Part shown: one piece after another, positions 35,086-44,059 of the stretch
How the letters are laid out: each line of letters begins with the position of its first letter
Position numbering within the stretch: the first letter of the stretch is position 1
NCBI GenBank assembly: GCA_046299555.1
Contig: JBKBHS010000003.1
Location: 62,001 to 126,000, forward strand
Direction of reading: 5' to 3'
DNA from: CALKJP01 sp046299555
Lineage (GTDB): Bacteria > Bacteroidota > Bacteroidia > JACCXN01
Length of the DNA: 64,000 nt
Translations under genes and position numbers: made by a program
Notes under the pieces: generated by a model
Databases searched by the model: none
What the model was told of the DNA's origin: nothing
The model's input: the letters and a program-made list of their open reading frames with translations, nothing else

Positions 35086-36432
35086 ATGCCGTATAAAAAT
35101 CCATATAAATTTAATTATTTTTCAAAAGATTTCAAAATTACATCAGTACTGTTTTACGTTTTTATTTACTTAACGTTTGTTAGCTTTTTTTCTTGCAAAA
35201 AAGAAGATAAAAAAAGCCCGGAAGTAACAATTATTAAACCCTACAGAGATATTGAATTGTATCAAGGAGATACTTTAATAATTGAGGCTGAATTAAAAGA
35301 TAACAAAGGTTTAAAAAGGGTACGATTTAGTATTCAAGATGAAAATGGAGTATCGGCCGTTGCAGCTACATCGCAAAATTTAGAAGGTAAAGAAATAAAA
35401 GTTAGTGATTTTTTAGTAATTGATAATCCTAATTTAAAAACCGGTGATTATACGCTGCAAGTTGCTGCCAGCGATGGCACTAATGAAGGTAAAGCATTTC
35501 AACGAGTTAAAATTTATGCTTCGTCAAAAAAATTAAAAGGTTTGTTTGCTATTACTACTCCAGGAACTCAAACTACAAAAATATATAAATCTGACTCTAC
35601 ACTTTCTTCATTATCATTAGTAAATACTTACACAGGCGATTTTTCAGATGCAAGCTTAAATTCGGGCACACAACAAATTATTACCACCGGATTAAATACC
35701 GGTAAAATTATTTCGGCAGATGTAAGAAGCTTGGTCGAAAAATGGAGCCACCCCAGCATTTATGGCGGTTCATTACCTTCGTTTTTTGACATAGATTTTT
35801 ATGATAAAGAAGTGTACATCTGTTCGTATGATGGATATATTAGAAGCTATAACGAAGCCGGTGTAATTAATGGAACTGTTACTGTCAATAGTGGATTTTA
35901 TCCAAGAAAAGCATTAAGAAATGAGGATAAATTTATTATTGAAGAAAAATTATTTTCAGGAAGCTCCCGACAAATAGCCGTTTATTATGCCGCATCAGGA
36001 GCTTTAATGCAAAATACGCCTGTAAACTTTGATGTTTGTGATATTCTTTACAAAGATACCGACAGATATTTAATATTCGGCAACGACAATACACAGGCTA
36101 AAATGTGGATGTATGAAATAAATACCAATGGAACTTGGGAACCTAAAACTTTACCTACAGGCAAAATAAGCAAAGCCATTAAAATAAACAGTAATGAATT
36201 TATAATTGCACACGAAAATGCTATATACAAATATGTATATAACATAAACAGTTTAACAACTTTTATTTCCATTAGCGGTAGCAACGATGTATTATATGAT
36301 GCTACTCGAAATCTGTTGTTTGTTGCTAATGGCAGTCAAATAAGAATTTACGACTATCCCACAGGAAATTTAAATGGCGTTTTAAATTGTCCTGAAAATA
36401 TTAAACAAATTTTACTTTGGTATAATAAATAA
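35086..36432 (+). CDS. Lipoprotein with Ig-like N-terminal domain and propeller-like body
   Basis: 448 residues from the ATG at 35086 (a TTG two codons earlier is possible). A long, unusual N-terminal segment precedes TM/signal residues VLFYVFIYLTFVSFF and the lipobox-like FFSC, after which comes KKEDKKSPEVTI. Residues about 45-150 resemble a bacterial Ig-like/DUF4625-type domain (VTIIKPYRDIELYQGDTLII, GDYTLQVAASDGTNEGKAF). The remainder has weak beta-propeller periodicity with FDIDFYDKEVYICSYDGYIR. Probably an outer-membrane surface lipoprotein; function unknown. Confidence 0.7.
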   Translation: MPYKNPYKFNYFSKDFKITSVLFYVFIYLTFVSFFSCKKEDKKSPEVTIIKPYRDIELYQGDTLIIEAELKDNKGLKRVRFSIQDENGVSAVAATSQNLEGKEIKVSDFLVIDNPNLKTGDYTLQVAASDGTNEGKAFQRVKIYASSKKLKGLFAITTPGTQTTKIYKSDSTLSSLSLVNTYTGDFSDASLNSGTQQIITTGLNTGKIISADVRSLVEKWSHPSIYGGSLPSFFDIDFYDKEVYICSYDGYIRSYNEAGVINGTVTVNSGFYPRKALRNEDKFIIEEKLFSGSSRQIAVYYAASGALMQNTPVNFDVCDILYKDTDRYLIFGNDNTQAKMWMYEINTNGTWEPKTLPTGKISKAIKINSNEFIIAHENAIYKYVYNINSLTTFISISGSNDVLYDATRNLLFVANGSQIRIYDYPTGNLNGVLNCPENIKQILLWYNK

Positions 36433-36434
36433 TA

Positions 36435-36456
36435 AAGGAGCATTTACATGCTCCTT
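36435..36456. terminator. Probable terminator hairpin between the lipoprotein and accA
   Basis: The 9-bp stem AAGGAGCAT/ATGCTCCTT (36435-36443 with 36448-36456) has a 4-nt loop. The plus-strand T-tract is poor; the minus strand continues TTATT-rich, so it better suits accA termination. Confidence 0.6.
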
Positions 36457-36484
36457 AAATATTAATTTCATTCTTTTTTGGCAA

Positions 36485-37444
36485 TTACATTTCATGCACT
36501 ATACCCATACTGCAAAACTTTTCAATTCTTTGCTTTATTCTTTCTTCAGGAGATAATTTATCGAGTTCTGCAAGCGTATTTACAATGTATTTTTTTACGG
36601 TAGCAAATATTTCTTCATGATTGCTGTGAGCTCCTCCCAAAGGTTCAGGAATTACGCCATCTACCAGTTTATTTTTCAACATATCATCAGCAGTAAGTTT
36701 TAAGGCTTCAGCAGCTTTTTCTTTAAAATCCCAGCTCCTCCATAAAATAGACGAACATGACTCCGGAGAAATTACCGAATACCAAGTATTTTCTAACATA
36801 TACACCCTATCTCCAATTCCAATTCCTAATGCTCCTCCTGATGCTCCCTCGCCAATTATGATACAAATTACAGGCACTTTCAACTTCGACATTTCATATA
36901 AATTACGAGCAATGGCTTCGCCTTGTCCTCTCTCTTCGGCTTCTACACCCGGATAAGCCCCCGGAGTATCAATAAAGGTTACAATGGGCTTATTAAATTT
37001 TTCAGCCAATTTCATTAAGCGCAAAGCTTTTCGATATCCTTCCGGATTGGGCATTCCAAAATTTCTATATTGACGCATTTTGGTATTTATTCCTTTTTGT
37101 TGACCAATAAACATAATCGTTCTGCCATCTACCATACCAAAACCGCCAACCATTGCTTTATCGTCTTTTACGGTTCGGTCGCCATGCAGTTCAATCCAAT
37201 TACCTTGTGTTAAATAATTAATATATGCCAGTGTATATGGCCTCTCCGGATGCCGTGATACCATTACTCGTTGCCATGGCGTTAAATTGGCATAAATTTC
37301 ACGCGTTGTATCTTCTATCTTTTTCTCTAACTCTTTCAAAGATTGACTCATGTCAATCTTACTTTTTTCAGCTATTTGCTTGGCATTTTCAAGCTGATTT
37401 CTTAATTCTTCTATAGGTTTTTCAAAATCTAAATAAGTTACCAT
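36485..37444 (-). CDS. accA: Acetyl-CoA carboxylase carboxyltransferase alpha subunit
   Basis: 319 residues, exactly the AccA size. The N-terminal helix FEKPIEELRNQLE, then ELHGDRTVKDDKAMVGGFG, GMPNPEGYRKALRLMKLAEK, FIDTPGAYPGVEAEERGQGE and IGEGASGGALGIGIGDRV are the diagnostic crotonase-fold elements including the oxyanion-hole glycines. With AccD it transfers the carboxyl group from biotin-BCCP to acetyl-CoA for fatty acid synthesis. No AccD, AccB or AccC is in the window, as is common. Confidence 0.97.
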   Translation of the reverse strand: MVTYLDFEKPIEELRNQLENAKQIAEKSKIDMSQSLKELEKKIEDTTREIYANLTPWQRVMVSRHPERPYTLAYINYLTQGNWIELHGDRTVKDDKAMVGGFGMVDGRTIMFIGQQKGINTKMRQYRNFGMPNPEGYRKALRLMKLAEKFNKPIVTFIDTPGAYPGVEAEERGQGEAIARNLYEMSKLKVPVICIIIGEGASGGALGIGIGDRVYMLENTWYSVISPESCSSILWRSWDFKEKAAEALKLTADDMLKNKLVDGVIPEPLGGAHSNHEEIFATVKKYIVNTLAELDKLSPEERIKQRIEKFCSMGIVHEM

Positions 37445-37569
37445 ACTTCACATTTTTGGGCTTCAAACCTACGATTTTTTTACGAAATATTTACTTATTG
37501 AATATGAAGCATTAAGCCATCTTTTAAACCTTTTTAAATTGAACTTGTTATTTTTATTTTCTAATTTAT

Positions 37570-37761
37570 ATGGCAGAATATTCCAATAAACCCAAACTTG
37601 AACCGGATGATTTTTATTATTCGGATGAAGGATATATTGTATTTACCGAAAAATATTTACTAAAAAGAGGATATTGTTGCAAAAACGGTTGTAAACATTG
37701 CCCTTATGGCTATAATAAAAAAACAGGATTGTTTAACAAGCCAAAACCTACCGATAAATAA
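37570..37761 (+). CDS. Small Cys-rich DUF5522 protein
   Basis: 63 residues with the DUF5522 hallmark GYCCKNGCKHCPYGY. Four cysteines (CC..C..C) in this short span suggest metal binding, zinc or iron-sulfur, though this is inferred. Such proteins are widespread in Bacteroidota and uncharacterised. The gene's last 14 nt overlap the convergent PLP-enzyme gene. Confidence 0.85.
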   Translation: MAEYSNKPKLEPDDFYYSDEGYIVFTEKYLLKRGYCCKNGCKHCPYGYNKKTGLFNKPKPTDK

Positions 37762-38647
37762 GTTTGTCCATTATTAATAAATTTCCTTGCAATCCTCCTG
37801 TATGTATTGCTACAATTTTTTTGTTTTTAATTTCACCTTTCTTAATTAAATCCAATAAGCCAAACATCATCTTAGCTGTATATACATAATCAAGCGGAAT
37901 TTGAGTTGAGGAATAAAAATCATTCATAAAATCCATCAATTCTTGATTATATTTTGCATATCCCCCAAAATGATAATCACTATTGATAAAATAATTTAAA
38001 GTAGAGTTTTGATTTTTTAATAACTTTTTTACCTCATCCAGTAAAAACATTCCGCCTTTTAAAGCCGAAAAACCAATAATTTGCTGATGACTTTTTACCG
38101 CACTCACTATGCCTGCCAATGTAGAAGCGGTTCCACAAGCAACACAAATTAAATCTGTATCTTCAGGAATAAAATCATTAATTTCTGCACAACCCATAAT
38201 TGCCAAATCATTAGCTCCTCCTTCAGGAATAATGTAAGCATCCAGAAATTTTTTTTTAATTTCATTTAAAAAATCTTCTTCTTTTTTTCTCCGATATACT
38301 TCTCTGCTTACATATTCCAGTTTCATTCCGCATTTTACGGCAAATGCCAGACTATGATTTAATGGTATATGAGGGTCTCCTCTAATAATTCCAATCGATT
38401 CTAACCCCAAGTAATTACATGCAGCGGCTGTAGCTACAATATGATTAGAGTAAGCTCCACCAAATGTGAGTATTTTTTTATATGCATTTTCTTTAGCAAA
38501 TTGAATGTTGTATTTTAATTTAAACCATTTATTTCCGCTTATTTCAGGATGAATTAAATCTAAACGGAGCACCTGTAATTGTATTCCCATATCTTCCAAC
38601 ATAGGAAGATTTATTTCTTGCAGCTTAATATTTTGTATAGATATCAA
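37748..38647 (-). CDS. PLP-dependent ACC deaminase/D-cysteine desulfhydrase family enzyme
   Basis: 299 residues of fold-type II PLP enzymes. GNKWFKLKYNIQFA includes the PLP-binding Lys (in SGNKW), followed by LTFGGAYSNHIVATAAACNY, VACGTASTLAGIVSAV (phosphate loop) and IHTGGLQGNLLI. This pattern fits the ACC deaminase/D-cysteine desulfhydrase (DcyD) subgroup; substrates cannot be separated by eye. It probably degrades D-cysteine or a related amino acid. It overlaps the convergent DUF5522 gene by 14 nt and is divergent from pheT. Confidence 0.88.
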   Translation of the reverse strand: MISIQNIKLQEINLPMLEDMGIQLQVLRLDLIHPEISGNKWFKLKYNIQFAKENAYKKILTFGGAYSNHIVATAAACNYLGLESIGIIRGDPHIPLNHSLAFAVKCGMKLEYVSREVYRRKKEEDFLNEIKKKFLDAYIIPEGGANDLAIMGCAEINDFIPEDTDLICVACGTASTLAGIVSAVKSHQQIIGFSALKGGMFLLDEVKKLLKNQNSTLNYFINSDYHFGGYAKYNQELMDFMNDFYSSTQIPLDYVYTAKMMFGLLDLIKKGEIKNKKIVAIHTGGLQGNLLIMDKLIYR

Positions 38648-38714
38648 GTGTTTTTAGGGAATAAAAATTAAATTCGCACGATATTACAAAATTGCTTTTC
38701 AATTTAATACAATT

Positions 38715-41159
38715 ATGAAGATTTCCTACAACTGGTTAAAAAATTATATATCAACAGATATAAGTGCTCAAGAAGCTGCACGCCTTCTTACATTTAGTGG
38801 TTTAGAAGTTGAAAATATCGAAATACATGAGAAAATACAAGGAGGACTTAAAGGCTTAGTAATTGGCGAAGTGTTGACATGCGATAAACATCCTGATGCC
38901 GATAAATTAAGTTTAACCACTGTATCAATCGGGAATGGACAAGTATTGCAGATAGTTTGCGGAGCACCTAATGTGGCAGCCGGACAGAAAGTAGTGGTTG
39001 CCACAGTTGGAACAACCTTATACCCTACCAATGGCGAACCGTTTACGATTAAAAAAACCAAAATAAGAGGAGCCGTATCCGAAGGTATGATATGTGCCGA
39101 AGATGAAATAGGAATAGGAACATCGCATGCCGGAATCATGGTATTACCCGCTGATACAAAAGTTGGAATACCTGCAGCAGATTATTTTAATTTAGAAGCA
39201 GATGAAATTTTAGAAATAGGGCTAACCCCCAATAGAGCCGATGCAGCCTCTCATATAGGTGTTGCACGCGATTTGGCAGCAATAATTACACAACAATTAA
39301 AAAAGAAAACAAGCATACAAATTCCTTCGGTTGAAAACTTTAAAGAAGGTTCAGAAAAAAATATTGAAATAGAAATTCAAAACACGCAAGCATGCAAGCG
39401 CTACAGCGGATTACTTTTAAAAAACGTAAAAGTTGCAGAATCTCCCGAATGGTTAAAACAAAAAATCAGTAGCATTGGCTTACGTCCAATAAACAACGTG
39501 GTAGATATTACCAATTTTGTATTACACGAAACCGGACAACCGCTGCATGCTTTTGATGCCTCAAAAATTTCAGGCAATAAAATAATCGTGAGAAATGCTA
39601 AAGAAGGAGAAAAATTTATCACTTTAGATGAAGTAGAACGTTCTTTACACACGAATGACCTGATGATAGCTGACAATGAAAAAAGTTTATGTATTGCAGG
39701 TGTATTTGGAGGTTTACATTCCGGTGTTACAACATCAACCACAGAGGTATTTTTAGAAAGTGCATGGTTTGATGCTTCTGCTGTTAGAAAATCAAGTAAA
39801 AATCATGGACTAAAAACCGATGCTTCCTTTCGTTTTGAAAGAGGTACCGATCCCAACATGACTATTTATGCATTAAAAAGAGCAGCATTGTTATTACAGG
39901 AAATTGCAAGTGCAGAAATTGCATCGCCCATAACAGATATTTATCCACATAAGCAAGATGATTTTAAAGTTACTTTTTCTTTTACTAATTGTAAGCGCCT
40001 GATTGGAAAAGAAATTCCAAAAAATGAGATTAAAAATATTTTATCATCTTTAGAAATTAAAATTCTTTCAGAAGATACGGATACGCTCGAATTAGCTATT
40101 CCTCCATATAAAGTTGATGTAACTCGCGAAGCTGATGTAATAGAAGAAATTTTACGAATCTATGGGTATAACAATGTTGAAATACCAACTCAAGTAAAAA
40201 TACCCATGGTTATTCAACCCAAACCGGATAAAGAAAAAATTAGAAAAAATATTGCCGATTTACTTGTTTATAGCGGACTAACAGAAATCTTAAACAATTC
40301 TCTTACCAAAACTGAATATGCAGAAAAATTCACTGCCATTGATAAAGATAAATATGTAGCTATTCTTAATGCATTAAGCAGCGATTTAAAATTAATGCGT
40401 CAAACTCTGTTATTTGGAGGGTTAGAAAGTATTGCTTACAATTTAAATCGCAAACAAAATGATATCAAATTTTTTGAATTTGGAAATATTTATTGTTTAA
40501 ACAATGAAAAAGAAGGATTAAAAAAATATTCAGAAAACCCCATACTTGGTATATGGCTAAGCGGCAATAAACAAACGGAACAATGGAATGCCATTAAAGG
40601 TGATGTAAATTTTTACACGCTTAAAAATTATGTAGAAAATATTTTAGAGCGTTTAGGTATAAAAGTCGATAAATCAAATTTGTTGCAACATGATTTATTT
40701 GATTTTGGATTAGAACTTATTATAAAACAAAAGACTATTGCAAAATTGGGTGCAGTAAATAAAAAAATATTAAAACATTTTGATATTAATCAATCAGTAT
40801 GGTATGCCGAAATAGATATGGAACAAATTTTTAAAAGTTTACCTACTGAAAAATTATTTTACAAAGAAGTTTCAAAATATCCTGAAGTAAGAAGAGATTT
40901 AGCTTTACTGATTGATAAAACTGTTTCATATGCTCAAATTGAAAGCTTGGCATACCAAACAGAAAAAAACATATTGAAAAAAGTTGGCATTTTTGATGTT
41001 TACGAAGGGAAAAATATTCAGGAAAATAAAAAATCGTATGCTCTGAGTTTTATCTTACAAGATGAAGAAAAAACCTTGAATGATAAACAAATAGAAAAAA
41101 CTATGGAAAAGCTATTACAAGCTTTTAAAGAAAAACTTGGAGCTGAACTCAGGGCTTAA
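38715..41159 (+). CDS. pheT: Phenylalanine-tRNA ligase beta subunit
   Basis: 814 residues, full length. Domains in order: N-terminal B1 (MKISYNWLKNYI); tRNA-binding EMAP/OB domain (GEVLTCDKHPDADKLSLTTV, VCGAPNVAAGQKVVVATVG); B3/B4 (IGLRPINNVVDITNFVLHET, GLKTDASFRFERGTDP); B5; catalytic-like core; and C-terminal anticodon-binding FDX-ACB domain (EVSKYPEVRRDLALLIDKTV). It pairs with PheS, which is not in the window, to charge tRNA-Phe. Confidence 0.97.
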   Translation: MKISYNWLKNYISTDISAQEAARLLTFSGLEVENIEIHEKIQGGLKGLVIGEVLTCDKHPDADKLSLTTVSIGNGQVLQIVCGAPNVAAGQKVVVATVGTTLYPTNGEPFTIKKTKIRGAVSEGMICAEDEIGIGTSHAGIMVLPADTKVGIPAADYFNLEADEILEIGLTPNRADAASHIGVARDLAAIITQQLKKKTSIQIPSVENFKEGSEKNIEIEIQNTQACKRYSGLLLKNVKVAESPEWLKQKISSIGLRPINNVVDITNFVLHETGQPLHAFDASKISGNKIIVRNAKEGEKFITLDEVERSLHTNDLMIADNEKSLCIAGVFGGLHSGVTTSTTEVFLESAWFDASAVRKSSKNHGLKTDASFRFERGTDPNMTIYALKRAALLLQEIASAEIASPITDIYPHKQDDFKVTFSFTNCKRLIGKEIPKNEIKNILSSLEIKILSEDTDTLELAIPPYKVDVTREADVIEEILRIYGYNNVEIPTQVKIPMVIQPKPDKEKIRKNIADLLVYSGLTEILNNSLTKTEYAEKFTAIDKDKYVAILNALSSDLKLMRQTLLFGGLESIAYNLNRKQNDIKFFEFGNIYCLNNEKEGLKKYSENPILGIWLSGNKQTEQWNAIKGDVNFYTLKNYVENILERLGIKVDKSNLLQHDLFDFGLELIIKQKTIAKLGAVNKKILKHFDINQSVWYAEIDMEQIFKSLPTEKLFYKEVSKYPEVRRDLALLIDKTVSYAQIESLAYQTEKNILKKVGIFDVYEGKNIQENKKSYALSFILQDEEKTLNDKQIEKTMEKLLQAFKEKLGAELRA

Positions 41160-41470
41160 AACCAAATTATTTATTATCCGATACATACATATTTGAGAAG
41201 CCGTTAAAACAATAGTTCCCTGATAATTTTATCTATTAGAAATAGGTAGAAAAATATTAAATGTGCATAGGCATCACGCAAATACGGGCGTGCGCAAGCG
41301 TGAATAAAAACTTTAGAAAATGCAGCCCTAATGCATTTTCGTTAAAAAGTTTTAGAGCGGGTTAAAGTATATTTGCGTCTTGACTTTTTGGCTCTTTTTG
41401 GTCAAGCCAAAAGAACATAATAACATCTAAAACAAGGCAATTAAACATATGCCTGATGAACATTTCGGAA
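41160..41470. other. 311-nt intergenic region with hairpins and a repeat-like motif
   Basis: Between pheT and the YkgJ-family gene. No plausible protein. It holds an 8-bp hairpin AAAATGCA/TGCATTTT (41317-41324 with 41332-41339), a 6-bp stem TCACGC/GCGTGA (41274-41279 with 41298-41303), and a block at 41379-41412 where CTTGAC/GTCAAG and TTTTGGCT/AGCCAAAA can pair in mutually exclusive ways. The last block resembles a motif I have seen repeated between genes of many Bacteroidota genomes; its nature is unknown. Confidence 0.5.
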
Positions 41471-41986
41471 TTATTTAATACGGTCAAATCCCGTTTTTCC
41501 CTTCAAACTTTCAATTACATTATAAACAATTGGACATATAAAATAATTGCTCCAAAATGTGCTTTTGTATTTGAATTCATTTAAATCAAGATGTGGGAAA
41601 GCGGCACAAGCCTGAGGCCTTTGAGAATAAATAGAGCATTTTGATTCTTGTAAAAACATGCATGGTTTGGTTTTTAAAAAGTGTGTTTTACCATCGTGCA
41701 ATATGTATTTTTGTTTGAATTGTTCCGGACACTCGTTTTTTAAATTAGCTAATCTTTCTATTTCGTCAGTACTCAGTTCAGGTTCCAGTTTTTTACAACA
41801 GTTTCCACATTGGGTACAGTCAATCTTTGGAGTTATTTCCTTATCTAATTGATGTACCATTTCATCAATAATTTTTGATGAATAGCCACGCAAATGTTTT
41901 TTAAAAAAGATATTTTCTACAGCTTTCGATTTTGCTGTTTGTTCCAATTCTTCAAGGGAGTTTAAACGAATAAATTTATTTTTCAT
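41471..41986 (-). CDS. YkgJ-family cysteine cluster protein
   Basis: 171 residues. The family cysteine cluster is present: DCTQCGNCCKKL, then KPCMFLQESKCSIYSQRPQA with CAAFPHLDL. The pattern of seven or eight cysteines suggests an iron-sulfur or zinc cluster of unknown function (UPF0153/YkgJ). A Rho-independent hairpin of the preceding gene sits directly in front of the start codon, so the promoter is not obvious. Confidence 0.85.
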   Translation of the reverse strand: MKNKFIRLNSLEELEQTAKSKAVENIFFKKHLRGYSSKIIDEMVHQLDKEITPKIDCTQCGNCCKKLEPELSTDEIERLANLKNECPEQFKQKYILHDGKTHFLKTKPCMFLQESKCSIYSQRPQACAAFPHLDLNEFKYKSTFWSNYFICPIVYNVIESLKGKTGFDRIK

Positions 41987-42011
41987 AAAAAAAGGCAGCT
42001 TAAAGCTGCCT
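41984..42011 (-). terminator. Terminator hairpin abutting the YkgJ-family start codon
   Basis: The minus strand carries the 8-bp stem AGGCAGCT/AGCTGCCT (42011-42004 with 42000-41993) and a run of T that continues into the ATG at 41986. It serves the DUF2795 gene and, unusually, leaves no leader for the next gene. Confidence 0.8.
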
Positions 42012-42031
42012 CCAACTGTTACACAATTAAT

Positions 42032-42253
42032 TTAATATTCATCTTCGTTAAAGAAGAAGTCATCTTTGGTAGGATAGTCGGGCCAAATGTCTTCAATGCT
42101 CTCATAAACTTCACCTTCATCTTCAATTTCCTGAAGGTTTTCAATAACTTCTAATGGAGCTCCTGAACGCATGGCATAATCAATCAACTCATCTTTTGTA
42201 GCAGGCCAAGGCGCATCTTCTAAATAGTTTGCCAATTCTAATGTCCAATACAT
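42032..42253 (-). CDS. DUF2795 domain protein
   Basis: 73 residues, acidic. MYWTLELANYLEDAPWPATK and DELIDYAMRSGAPLEVIENL match the DUF2795 pattern of a short alpha-helical domain found across Bacteroidota and other phyla; the C-terminus is a highly acidic aromatic tail (DDFFFNEDEY). The function is unknown. It is a single-gene unit, with a terminator 20 nt after its stop. Confidence 0.8.
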   Translation of the reverse strand: MYWTLELANYLEDAPWPATKDELIDYAMRSGAPLEVIENLQEIEDEGEVYESIEDIWPDYPTKDDFFFNEDEY

Positions 42254-42372
42254 AGGTTACACTTTTATAGGTTTAAATTTTCGCAAAAATAAATTTAAAG
42301 TTTAAAAATGCAACGCTTAATATATTAAGTTTTTCCACATTTTTGAAGCTTCTGTTAATATCTTAAAGACCT

Positions 42373-42921
42373 TTACAATCGTGGTTTCCAAGGAATTTCT
42401 GTTGCATTTAACTCGTGCGTCAATTTTCGTGCCAAGATAAAAAGATAATCAGAAAGACGGTTTAAGTACCGCAAAACAACATCACTTACATGCTCTGTTT
42501 CTGACAAATGAACAACCAATCGTTCAGCTCTACGACATACACAACGCGCCACGTGACAAAATGATACAATGGTATGCCCACCGGGTAATACAAAAGAACG
42601 CATAGGAGGAAGCACATCATTCAATTCATCGATTTGTTTTTCGAGAAATAAAATATCTTCTTCTATTAACTCAGGTATTTTAACTTTTGACTTCTCCGGT
42701 TCTGAAGCAAGATATGAACCAATGGTAAACAAACGATCTTGCACTTCCAATAAAACCTCAATATGTTTTTGATCTATGTTTTGATCTCTTAATAAACCTA
42801 TGTAGGAGTTTAATTCATCAATAGTTCCATATGATTCAATTCGTAAATGATGCTTTGGTACTCTACTGCCACCCAGCAATGAAGTTTGTCCTTTATCTCC
42901 GGTTTTGGTATATATTTTCAT
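42373..42921 (-). CDS. Cob(I)alamin adenosyltransferase (PduO-type)
   Basis: 182 residues from the ATG at 42921; the frame is open 28 codons upstream, but this start gives the canonical MKIYTKTGDKGQTSLLGGSR. The family signature FCHVARCVCRRAERLV and SDYLFILAR(K) in the final helix are intact. It transfers the adenosyl group from ATP to cob(I)alamin to make coenzyme B12. In this genome AdoCbl probably serves methylmalonyl-CoA mutase, whose chaperone MeaB is in the window. It lies 35 nt downstream of a lipoprotein gene. Confidence 0.94.
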   Translation of the reverse strand: MKIYTKTGDKGQTSLLGGSRVPKHHLRIESYGTIDELNSYIGLLRDQNIDQKHIEVLLEVQDRLFTIGSYLASEPEKSKVKIPELIEEDILFLEKQIDELNDVLPPMRSFVLPGGHTIVSFCHVARCVCRRAERLVVHLSETEHVSDVVLRYLNRLSDYLFILARKLTHELNATEIPWKPRL

Positions 42922-42956
42922 ATCAGCCTTTACAACGTATAATTTTAAAAAATGTT

Positions 42957-43955
42957 TTATAAGTTTTCTATTCTTACTAAACCTGCATCTTGAGTACCTA
43001 TCCAAATTATTTTTTTATCAACAATAATTGATGTTATATATCCGCTTGGCAGTTTTGAATTTTCGGTATTTATAAAACTCCAATTTTCATTTTTATCTAA
43101 AATGGCTATTCCTTTGCCTTCGGTTGCTATATACTTTTTACCCTCATCATCAATGGCAATGCTAATTGCTCTAACTAAATCTAATGGCAATTGAGAATTA
43201 TCGGATGTGTATGTTTTCCAATTTACATCGTCAAATACTGCTACGCCACCGTTAGTTCCAATCCATTTTTTATTTCCTTCGAATGTTACACAGTAAACCT
43301 GATTATTAGGTAATCCGGAATTATTACTACGATATACAGTCCATGTTGTACCATCAAATCGAGTTAAGCCACCACCGGTTGAAGCCCAAACTATACCTTG
43401 CGCGTCAACCTCTACAGCTGCTACCGAATTATTTGGTAATCCTGAATTGGAAGGAGTAAACACTTGCCAATTAGTTCCATCAAATTTGCATAAGCCTCCA
43501 CCGCTAAATGTTCCTATCCATAAATTGCCATTGGGATCAACCGCTAATGAACGAATTCTATTAACGGGCAAAGGAGAATTTTGGGTAGTATAATTTATCC
43601 AGTTATTCCCATCAAATTTATTTAATCCTTTATTAGTACCCACCCATAAAATATTATTTTGTTTTATCACGGCATTAATTCCATTATCTATTATACCTGA
43701 ATTTTGAGTAGTGTAAGTTTTCCATTCATTATTTTTCAATAAGTATAAACCACTATCACTTGCCAACCAAATTTCGTCTTGTGTTTTATAAATGCGATTG
43801 ATTTTATCGGATAGTAATGGCGAATTTGAAGTATTAAAATTTTGTTGAAGAGGAAATACCCCTTCATAAAAATCTATTGATGATTTTTCTTTTTTACATG
43901 AAAAAAACAATAACAATATACATACTGAAATTGTATTAAAAAAATTGCGTTTCAT
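42957..43955 (-). CDS. Lipoprotein with two-component-regulator-type beta-propeller repeats
   Basis: 332 residues from the ATG at 43955 (the open frame starts two codons earlier). Signal peptide MKRNFFNTISVCILLLFF is followed by lipobox FFSC and KKEKSS. Six to seven Reg_prop repeats follow, for example ILWVGTNKGLNKFDGNNWIN and KWIGTNGGVAVFDDVNWKTY, alternating with FDGTxWxVYxSxNSxLPxN strands. In hybrid two-component systems such propellers are periplasmic sensors; here there is no kinase part, so it is a stand-alone surface or periplasmic lipoprotein. Function unknown. Confidence 0.82.
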   Translation of the reverse strand: MKRNFFNTISVCILLLFFSCKKEKSSIDFYEGVFPLQQNFNTSNSPLLSDKINRIYKTQDEIWLASDSGLYLLKNNEWKTYTTQNSGIIDNGINAVIKQNNILWVGTNKGLNKFDGNNWINYTTQNSPLPVNRIRSLAVDPNGNLWIGTFSGGGLCKFDGTNWQVFTPSNSGLPNNSVAAVEVDAQGIVWASTGGGLTRFDGTTWTVYRSNNSGLPNNQVYCVTFEGNKKWIGTNGGVAVFDDVNWKTYTSDNSQLPLDLVRAISIAIDDEGKKYIATEGKGIAILDKNENWSFINTENSKLPSGYITSIIVDKKIIWIGTQDAGLVRIENL

Positions 43956-43980
43956 AAGCAACCTATTAGCAATTAATACG

Positions 43981-44038
43981 TTAAATGTATAAATTAATTT
44001 TTTTTTTTGTTAAATGTATAAATTAATTTTTTTTTTTT
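43981..44038. repeat. Tandem duplication of 29 nt with T11/T12 tracts in a divergent promoter region
   Basis: Two adjacent copies of TTAAATGTATAAATTAA plus a poly-T run and G (43981-44009 and 44010-44038) lie between the lipoprotein at 42957-43955 and the surface protein at 44060. Each copy includes a near-match to the -7 box on the minus strand (TACATTTA). Confidence 0.85.
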
Positions 44039-44039
44039 A

Positions 44040-44047
44040 TAAATTTG
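44040..44047 (+). promoter_or_regulatory. Candidate -7 box of the surface protein gene
   Basis: TAAATTTG (TAnnTTTG) directly downstream of the poly-T duplication, 13-25 nt before candidate ATG codons at 44060, 44066 and 44072. Confidence 0.5.
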
Positions 44048-44059
44048 ATTTAAAAATTA

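Noticed and set aside
38768..39139. Minus-strand 123-residue frame inside pheT
   Set aside because: Antisense shadow of a conserved essential gene; Pro/Ser/Thr-rich translation is typical of reversed codons.
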